From the NCBI GenBank assembly GCA_047967505.1, contig CM106539.1: a DNA stretch of 64,000 nucleotides. One strand, given 5' to 3'. The translations under genes were made by a program, and so were the position numbers. Below, in pieces: positions 56,396 through 64,000 of this stretch. How positions within the stretch are numbered: position 1 is the first letter of the stretch; each line of letters opens with the position of its first letter. The notes beneath the pieces were generated by a model. It was not told the origin of the DNA, searched no databases, and worked only from the letters and a program-made list of their open reading frames with translations. Origin of the DNA: Dipteris shenzhenensis (lineage: Eukaryota; Polypodiophyta; Polypodiopsida; Gleicheniales).

Positions 56396-57154
56396 GCAAA
56401 CCCAGGTCACCCACGTAATAGGAGGGAATATTCACCACATACCAGGGATATTGTCCCCCTTTCCAACAGTGCAAACAGACCAAGTGTCCTACGAGCCAAG
56501 GGCCCGTGGTGATGGAGAGGTAGTGATGAATCAAATGCACTTTTATGCTGACATCGCACCTCCATCTTTCCATGTTAGACCCTGGCCATCCACCAGCAAC
56601 CCCTATGATGCCACGTGGTACCCCAAACCATTAATTGGTTGGGCATCCCCATAGGAGAGATCCACCCCACATGACCCCATTCCAGATTTACCTCCTAGAG
56701 AACCGCGACATGTCCGGTTCAGTGACCTTACCACACCACTAGACCCAAGACTTGCAACACCATCAACTTGTGTCGAGCCATCAGGCTCCCTTCAAGACAA
56801 CCATCGCAAGGCCTTCCTATGGTGTCCGTCACACCACGGCACCAAGACTGGACCTACACCATATGACACTTTTATTGAATTGTCCCTATCGATACCTGCA
56901 AGGGCTTATGAGGTACTCTTCCACGAAATGGTGTCACTTCCACTCCCCATGTGTCACATGGCACCTCCACAACCACAACCACCCAACCTATCCAACCCAC
57001 AGTCGGCCATGGCATCTATATCACCCATTGCAAAGGCCCCAATCCCATCATACACCCCTGGCTATGAACCGCACCTACATGTTAGGCCACCTTCCTCAGG
57101 ATATATGGAATCTGGACATCCCTATGCACATGACTATCAGTATAGCAAAATATC
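56396..57154 (+). pseudogene. Gypsy element D: leader/Gag-like fragment
   Basis: Frames 56337-56654 and 56880-57167 are Pro/His/Ser-rich, resembling the N-terminal region of gypsy Gag (compare residues 1-115 of element A), with at least one frameshift. No capsid domain is reached: the copia LTR begins at 57155 inside the frame. Confidence 0.35.
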
Positions 57155-57640
57155 TTGTTGCTTGTAAACACCTGCTAAAACATGGTGATTACCTTTATCT
57201 CCTTCAAATGTTGTTTTACTTCTATGAGGCATAATCTCAACATTTTTATCCACATAGTCTTGGATGATTGCTTTGGCCATCTCCACATGATCCCATGCTC
57301 GTCGTATTATCCCTATGTTTTCATGTCTTGCTTTCCTAGCCCCTTGCTCATAACAAGATTTGTACCTATGAAAGGAGGCCTTGACAAAATATGAAGAGGG
57401 GAGAGGAGAAGAGTGGAGATGAGGAGAGAGGGCACAGCTAGAGAGCACACCACAAATGACTAACTGTACACTAGAATTAGTTGAAAAAATAGAATATATA
57501 CAAACCCTTTTAGGGTTAGGGTTAGGGGATCTAACCCTTTCCTTTATAGCACTCTATAAGGTTAGTGCTATGCACATATGATCACGTGATGGTGCTATGC
57601 ACACATGATCACATGATGTTGAGCGTGAACTCTCAACACC
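57155..57640 (-). repeat. Copia 3' LTR
   Basis: On the minus strand it begins TGTTGAGAGT straight after the polypurine tract TTGAGGGAAGG and ends TTACAAGCAACA (486 bp). TATAAAG lies at 57542-57548. It includes TTAGGGTTAGGG (about 57513-57530). The outer end is inferred from the TGTTG/CAACA symmetry and from the break in element D. Confidence 0.6.
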
Positions 57641-57726
57641 TTCCCTCAAGATCAACATCATGAAGTAGGCCTTCCCTCAAGATGATGATTCTGGGGAATA
57701 GAAAAAGGACTGAGCATTACATTCCA

Positions 57727-60700
57727 TCACACCCCTTTAATGGGAATGTCCTTCCTCTGCATCAAACCAAGAGCTAGTCGGTGTTTCTCGAATAGCTCTT
57801 TACCGAGTGGTTTGGTAAAGATGTCTGCAACATTTTCTTTGCTATCACAATGCTGCAGTGTGATGTCACCAAGTAACACTCTTTCTCTGATGAAGTGCTC
57901 TCTGACATCAATGTGCTTTGTTTTGGAGTGATATACTGGATTTTTGGCCAATGCTTGAGCCGATTGATTATCACAGTATATTGTTGTTGGCTTTGACTCA
58001 TCAAAGTAATCTGTTTCTGACAATAGTCTTCTGAGCCATATAGCCTCACATGCACCTGTAGTGAGTGCCCTATATTCTGCTTCAGTTGAACACAAAGAAA
58101 CAGTTGGCTGTTTGTTTGACAACCATGATATAGCACCTTGACCAAGGAAAAATGCATATCCCTGTGTCGATCTCCTGGTCTCATGATCTCCAGCATAGTC
58201 ACTGTCACAGTATCCATGCAACCGTGGATGACTTCCTCTGTATTCTATCCCAAACTGTCTTGTACCTCTGATGTATCTCAAGACTCTTTTGGCTGCATTC
58301 CAGTGAGACTGTTTTGGATTTGCCATAAACTGTGCGAGTGAGCTTACTGCATAACAAATATCTGGCCATGTGATTGTCAGATATATAAGAGATCCAATGA
58401 GTTGCCTGTAGTATCTGTCATTGACTGTAGGCTTTTCTGAATCTTTAGTAAGTTTCAAACTCTGTTCCATGGGAGTGGCTGCAATCTTGCAATCTGCCAT
58501 ATGAAACTTCTTCAGGAGACTGTCAACATATTTGAGCTGACTCATGAATGTGCTATCGGAATCTCTCCAGAACTCAATTCCAAGACAATAGTGCATAAGT
58601 CCAAGATCTTTCATGTTGAACTCTGCAAATAAGTCTTGTTTTAGTTTTCTGATGAAGCTATCCTTGCTTCCTGTCACAATCAGATCATCTACGTACAAAA
58701 GTGCAATAGTAATATCTTCCCCTTGAACTTTGTAGTAGAGAGTATGATCTGCATTGGACTTCATGTATCCCAGATCAGCAAAATACTTGTCAATTCTGCT
58801 GTACCAACTTCTGGGTGCTTGCTTTAAGCCATAGAGACTTTTCTTGAGATGGCAAACCTTGTTCTCTTGTCCTGGTTCAACATAACCTGCTGGTTGTTGC
58901 ATGTAGACTTCCTCGTCTAGATAACCATTGAGAAATGCATTCTTGACATCGAGTTGATACACATTCCATTTGCTGAGTGTCGCTAGTGATATCAAGAACC
59001 ATATGGAATCCATCTTTGCTACTGGAGCATAAGTCTCATCATAATCTTGGCCATATTGTTGTGCAAATCCTTTTGCAACTAATCTGGCTTTGTATCTCTG
59101 AATACTGCCATCTGGATTGTACTTCACTTTGTATACCCATTTGTTGGCTATGGCCTTTTTTCCTGGTGGAAGGTCGCATAATTCCCAAGTGTTATTTTTA
59201 TACAAAGCATCCATTTCTTCATTCATGGCAGTTTGCCATTCTGGCTTATCTACTGCGTCTTCGAAGTACACTGGCTCTTCTGTAGCCATGATGGTAGTCA
59301 TAAGAGCATAGTTGGTGGTTTCCACCTGAATTGCTTTGCCTTTCTGAGCATATGTCAATCTGGCTGGTGGTCTGCTTTCCCTAGTAGACCGTCTGAGCTG
59401 CTGTGGCACTGATTGGGGTGTTGCTGGCAATTCTTGCTCTTCTTCATCAACCTGTTCTGTAGATGACTGTGAAGTCGATGCTTCTATCTCCTCTGTAGGT
59501 GAGGTTTTCCATTCTGATTCATCGAAGATTACATCTCTGGAGATAATGACTTTGCGGTTGATGGGATCATACAATTTGTATGCTTTACTTTCTTCACTGT
59601 AGCCAACCATGATGCATTTGCGTGACTTCACATCCAATTTCCTGCGATGATCATCATGTATGTGGGCATATGCTATGCAACCAAATATGCGGAGATGCCC
59701 AATGCGTGGCTTGTGTCCAGTGAATGCTTCATAAGGAGTCATACCTTGTATCGGTTCGGTAGGAAGCCGATTAAGCAAGTAGTTAGCTGTAGCTATTGCT
59801 TCTGCCCAATACTGATTTGGAAGATGCTTTTCACTAAGCATTGCTCTAGCACTGTCTGCTAAAGTCCCATTCTTCCTTTCAGCTATTGCATTTTGCTGAG
59901 GAGTATCTGCACATGTGAATTGTCTTCGAGTACCGTGATTTTTGCAAAAATTGATGAAGGCTGAAGACATGTATTCACCTCCTCTGTCTGATCTCATGAC
60001 CTTGATCTTTCTGCCTGTTTGGTTTTCTACCATGGCTTTGAATTCTTGAAATCTGGCAAACACTTCAGATTTCTCTTTCAGAAAGTAGACCCAACAATAT
60101 CTGTTGTAGTCGTCGATGAAGGTCAAGTAATAAAGTGAACCATTGATGCTGCGGGTCTGGGCATAACCCCATACATCTGTATGAATTAAATCAAGAATAC
60201 CTCATGCACGAGAGGTACTTCTGACAAAGTTGGTTCGCTTTTGTTTGCCGAAGCAGCATGCTTCACAAACCTTTCCAAGAAATTGTAGCTTCGGAATCCC
60301 AATTGCCATATTTTGATTCCTTAGATCTAACAAGTACTTGAAGTTGACATGACCATATCTCTTGTGCCATTTTGCAGATAGTGGCATCTGTTGCATTTGA
60401 GCTGTCATGGCATGCTTATCTGGTACTGTAGCTAGCATCCTGTATAAGCGTCCTTCCTTGACACCTTTTGCTACTAGCTGACCTCTTTTGGATTTGTCTC
60501 TGATAGTGCATTCATCACCGTCGAAGATGACTTTGTAGTTGTGTTCCGTCATTTGACCTACTGACAAAAGGTTCTTGCTGAGCTTCGGAACATAGAGTAC
60601 ATCTTTGACTAATCCTTTTGTATCAGTGAAATTGTTCATAGGGATAACACCTGTCCCTTGAACCGGATTCGGTGTATTGTCTACTCTGTAGATGACATTC

Positions 60701-61992
60701 TTTTGACCTTCTAATGGCTTCATTTCTGTGAACCATTCCTGATGATTTGTCATATGAGATGATGCACCGCTGTCGATGTACCAAGGATCCTGTTCCACTT
60801 GGTCGACTTGATAGCTGAAATCCTCTTTGGGATTGAAATCAGTGTCTTGGTGCATTGTATCAGTCTGATGCAATTCCTCATTTGCAAGAAACATATTGCC
60901 ATGTTCATTTGCAAAATGACTGTGACTAGAATGTCCACCACGATGATTTCCTCTTCCTCGGGAATTCCCTCGATTACTGCTGGATTGACCGCCTTGGTCA
61001 TACTGCTTCTTGCGGCAATCTCTTTCATAGTGTCCAAACTTGTGACAATAGTTGCATTGAATGTTTGACACATTGGTGGATGCATTCCCTCGTCCTTGGA
61101 ATCTTCCTCGGTTGGAATGATTTCCTCTTTGCTGATTTTGATGTTGCTGAGGATGCTGCTGATGCTGATGCTGATTCTGACTTTGATTTTGTTGATGATG
61201 ATGACCACTTTTCTGATATGATCTACCTCTGTTTCTGCCTTTGCCTCTGCTTCTGTCTAAAGCTATGAATGCCTGATCATTAGAATGACCTTTACGTGCT
61301 TGAATGGCCTGAGTCCTGAGTTCTTCACCAAGTAGAACTGACTGAAGTTCTTCTAGTGTTAGAATTTGCCGTTGGATGGCAATACTCTGGACTAGATTCT
61401 CATATCCTTCTCCTAGTCCATTCAGGATTACTTGAACCATTTCTGTGGGATTCATAGTCTCTCCTGCTGCTGCAAGTTGATTGTTATAGTCTTTGATGCG
61501 GAGTACATAAGCATGACCGGTTTCACTGCTGTTGCGGAAACTCTGGTTGATCTGGTTTCTCAGGGTGAGAATCCTGGATGTGTTCTTGGACTCGTAGAGA
61601 GTTGCGAACATATCCCATGCTTCTTTTGATGTCTTGACTGTGTTGAGCTGTCCTAGCATGACATCTTGCACATTCTGCTTGATCAGGTGATAGGCATACT
61701 TGTCTTTCTTATCCCATTCTGCTTGAGCTCGGGCAATGGCAGGATCTGCTACTGGTGCGGAAACTGTTTGTGTAGATGTAGATCCCGATGTAGATCCCGT
61801 TGCTGGTGCTGTGACAACAGATGGAGTAGAGCTACTGGTGGCTGGATCGGCCAATGGTCTAGGTATAGATCCATCGACATACTCCCATTTGTCCTGAAGC
61901 ACAAGAATGGTCTCCATTCGGTATTTCCATGTACCGTAATTGGAGTTGTCTAACTTAGCAGATGCCTCCAGATTGAGGTTGCTAGTCGACAT
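57727..61992 (-). pseudogene. Copia Gag-Pol polyprotein, one in-frame TGA
   Basis: One frame runs from the Gag start MSTSNLNLEA (61992; the frame is open further up to 62214, but this start fits copia Gag) to 57727. In order it has the UBN2-type Gag, zinc knuckle CNYCHKFGHYERDC (near residue 313), protease WYIDSGASSHMTN (near 406), integrase zinc site (KRYGHVNFKYLL...CEACCFGK), TGA at codon 597 (60204-60202), then the core TFIDDYNRY, MRSDRGGEY and QQNAIAERKN (D, D, E), RT with YVDDLIVTG (near 1099), and RNase H (STEAEYRALTT, HIDVREHFIRE). All catalytic residues are present. Around the TGA the phase is unbroken (TSRA-stop-GILDLIHTDVW), so CGA to TGA is likely. No 5' LTR or primer site was found upstream. 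Confidence 0.9.
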
Positions 61993-62930
61993 GGTGCAAA
62001 CAATGTACTCAAAAAGTGTCTTGAAAAACTCTGTATGAATCAACTGCAAATACACTGAAGATGCCAAGTGAAATCTCTGTACTGTCGGTGAAGATAGAAC
62101 TGCTGTATATAAGATCTGATCTGTGTTACAAGGCTTGTGGCAATGATGCCGGGAATAGCCAAGAGGCTTTACAAGGCTGAAAAAATGATGTGCACGATGC
62201 CGTGAGATAGCCAAATAGGCTTTACAATGGTGGCATGTGTGTGTGAAATCAAGTGCTATTTGCCCACTGAATCAATCTGCAATGCCTCTGAACTCTGAAG
62301 TCTGCTCACTGAACTGATGAACGTAAGGTTTCAGGTAATGTAATGATGTGAAATCGGATGTGAGCGTATGGACTGACTCCGAGTAGGTAATAGTCGGGAA
62401 TTTCGGGCATGGCTTAGATTGGCAACTTGGGGAATTCAAAGCGTCCCCTCTATGGCGATCTAGTCTACTCTGATCTAGATCTAAACCAACCGTCGATCGA
62501 TGAAAGAGCAGCAAATAATTCCTTTTCCTTTGTTCTTTTAAGTGCTGGGTCAGATGCGTCGATGTAGAGGCAAATGTGCATGAAGGAAGTGGTTTTGTCG
62601 GCGAGGCTCAAATGTGAGTGTAACTTGCGCCAAAATGTGCACGTGATGTAACGAGCGCGTAGAGCATAAAAAATCGAGCGACTTTCCTTTTTGGAGCACC
62701 CTCAAATTCTTCCTGGATCAAGAGATATGACTTGATCTAGGTGGAGGGGCAAAAGGAGTGCAAATGGTGCTCAATGATGATGTGTCACTGTGAGTCACAT
62801 GCAGTGATGATGTGGCACTGTGCTTAGCAAGAGGTGTGCCAGTGAAGCTCTGTGCTGAGGTGGCAGGAGTCTGCACATGCAGTGTGTGCACAGTGTGCCT
62901 GGCAAGGGACTGTGCCTGCAGGGGTCAGTG
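61993..62930. other. Region upstream of copia Gag; no LTR found
   Basis: A short repeated unit with ATAGCCAA(G/A)(A/T)(A/G)GGCTTTACAA occurs twice (62155 and 62208). Neither a copy of the 57155-57640 LTR nor a TGGTATCAGAGC primer site is visible. The rest shows no recognised feature. Confidence 0.5.
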
Positions 62931-62934
62931 CTAA

Positions 62935-63300
62935 CTGGACTGCTGAGGTGGCAGTGCTGAGGTGGCACTGATGATGTCAGCAGGGTGACGTGGCACTGAT
63001 GACGTGGCACTGATGACATGGCACTGATGACATGGCACTGATGACGTGGCCCTGATGACGTGGCAGTGGTGACGTGGCAGATGACGTGGCAGATGACGTG
63101 GCAGTGCTGACGTGGCAGATGATGTGGCAGTGCTGACGTGGTAGATGACGTGGCAGTGCTGACGTGGCAGATGACATGGCAGTGCTGACGTGGCAGATGA
63201 CGTGGTGACATGGCAGAATGACGTGTCACTGATGACGTGGCACATGATAAGATGGTGATGTGGCAGATGCTGGAGCCTGCTGACGTGGCCAGATAAGATG
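62935..63300. repeat. TGACGTGGCA tandem array
   Basis: There are about 15 exact copies of TGACGTGG plus several one-base variants (TGACATGG, TGATGTGG, TGACGTGT) at spacings of mostly 11-16 bp, joined by CAGA, CAGTGC or CACTGA linkers. The unit contains the ACGT core of plant bZIP sites. His/Ser/Cys-rich minus-strand frames here are by-products. Confidence 0.85.
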
Positions 63301-63348
63301 CCGTTGCCACGTGTCGATAGGAGGCATACTGGAATATTTGGAGGTGCT

Positions 63349-63371
63349 GACGGAATCTTTAAGATTCCGTC
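63349..63371. repeat. Short palindrome
   Basis: GACGGAATCTT and AAGATTCCGTC form perfect 11-bp arms around one T. Confidence 0.85.
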
Positions 63372-63561
63372 TTCTCCGTCGTCGGCCGTTTGGAGGTGGC
63401 GCCTTGAAGTCAATGGAGATGCTTCACTGAGAGCGTGGATGTTCGGACTATAGTTCGCCAATGCAAACTTAGATATCTATTTGTCAAACGCTAACATATG
63501 AGAGGAAAAGCGTTCGATTTGGTCGTGTCGCAGCGAGCTCGAAAGGAGAACGAAGGCCGCG

Positions 63562-63834
63562 TTGAGTGCGCTGTCCATCGCTCGAGCCTCAAAGGCTTTG
63601 GCTACGTTAGCTGGGGATGTTGTATTGGCTGCATCGTACGCGCATGAGCTTCCTCGTTACGGGCTTAAGGCTGGCCTTACAAACTATGCTGCAGCCTATT
63701 GCACGAGGCTCCTTTTGGCCCACAGGGTCTTGAAACAGTTTGAGCTCGATCAGGAGTATGTTGGGAATGAAGAGGCCACCGGCGAAGATTACAATGTGGA
63801 GGCTGGGGAAGGCCGCCGTCCGCGAAGGCTGTGA
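63562..63834 (+). pseudogene. Ribosomal protein L5-like fragment
   Basis: In-frame residues from about 63592 to 63825 match the central part of eukaryotic 60S ribosomal protein L5 (uL18 family): [49 protein letters not shown] and GRRP. L5 binds 5S rRNA in the large subunit. Only about 80 of the usual roughly 300 residues are present. After RRP the frame ends (RRL-stop), and the sequence 5' of 63590 is not L5. A usually conserved CTGLLLAR reads CTRLLLAH. A pseudogene fragment is likeliest; an exon of a split gene extending past the edge is less likely because the flanking sequence shows no L5 continuation. Confidence 0.7.
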
Positions 63835-64000
63835 GGCCTTAGTGAGAGAGATCGAGGAGCCGTGGAAGGTCGAAGGCGCTACTGCAGTCTTCCTTAGTCA
63901 TGGCTGTGGACCAGGAGATCGGCGGATCTCAGATTGCTGATGGAGTCGCTATTGTAGAAGCTCGCCTAGCGTCGCCTTTGTTGCAGTTGTTGTAGAGTTG
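63835..64000 (+). other. Unassigned sequence at the window edge
   Basis: This is a GC-richer stretch after the L5-like fragment with open frames in more than one phase (one of them 63740-63940). No similarity is recognised, and the window ends here. Confidence 0.3.

Noticed and set aside
57505-57532. Interstitial telomere repeat
   Set aside because: Only two to three TTAGGG-like units inside an LTR; too short to indicate telomeric origin.
62795-63461. Cys/His/Ser-rich minus-strand frames of 171-176 codons
   Set aside because: These are translations of the TGACGTGGCA array; the period explains the Cys/His pattern, so not zinc fingers.
1-64000. CRISPR array, bacterial operon, tRNA genes
   Set aside because: No regular repeat-spacer structure, no bacterial gene order, and no cloverleaf recognised; primer sites resembling tRNA ends are parts of LTR elements.

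Overview
The window reads as repeat-dense nuclear DNA of a land plant. Nearly all recognisable coding sequence belongs to plant-type mobile elements: Ty3/gypsy elements with a tRNA-Asp-like or tRNA-iMet-like primer site, Ty1/copia elements, an L1-type LINE with a DUF4283/CCHC ORF1, a second LINE and a Helitron. The only recognised host sequence is a fragment related to ribosomal protein L5 (RPL5) near the right edge. A large-genome, non-seed vascular plant such as a fern would fit, but that is an inference; no sequence here proves it. I see no tRNA gene, intact rRNA gene, CRISPR array or bacterial-type operon.

Layout: 0.2-2.3 kb holds two unrecognised minus-strand proteins, one a long coiled coil. 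3.3-10.6 kb is gypsy element A (minus): LTR, primer site, repeat-rich leader, Gag with five zinc knuckles, and two successive retropepsin-like domains followed by a QEPA-rich tail. 10.5-17.5 kb is related gypsy element B (minus) with RT, RNase H and a truncated integrase; its RT core is duplicated in frame. A perfect 51-bp inverted repeat closes B at 17.55-17.65 kb. 17.65-21.2 kb is simple repeats, 5S rRNA-like pieces, a copia scrap and a very G-rich tract. 21.6-30.1 kb is a nest: gypsy element C interrupted by a 2.7-kb non-coding LTR element (22.26-25.0 kb) and by a 5'-truncated LINE (26.2-29.7 kb). 34.1-39.1 kb is a rearranged gypsy element with one complete 1.07-kb LTR, one partial LTR and two Gag copies. 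40.1-45.8 kb is an almost intact L1-type LINE inserted in a CA repeat. 50.2-55.7 kb is a decayed Helitron with Rep, PIF1-type helicase and an apurinic-type endonuclease domain, present as two inverted partial copies around a foldback. 55.8-57.15 kb is the start of a plus-strand gypsy element, cut by a copia element (57.15-62 kb) that is open apart from one stop codon. 62.9-63.3 kb is a tandem array of TGACGTGGCA, followed by the RPL5-like fragment.

The window is therefore a record of nested insertions and not a set of cooperating genes. Several of the breaks are single nonsense codons of the C-to-T type, as expected from decay of methylated transposons. The most unusual items are the endonuclease-bearing Helitron with its inverted architecture, the double-protease gypsy lineage, the duplicated RT core, the perfect palindrome at 17.6 kb, and three motif arrays (TTAATGCAGCGCC, CCGTACAG and TGACGTGGCA) that look like cis-regulatory or packaging sequence. 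Domain calls come from reading motifs; no database search was run.
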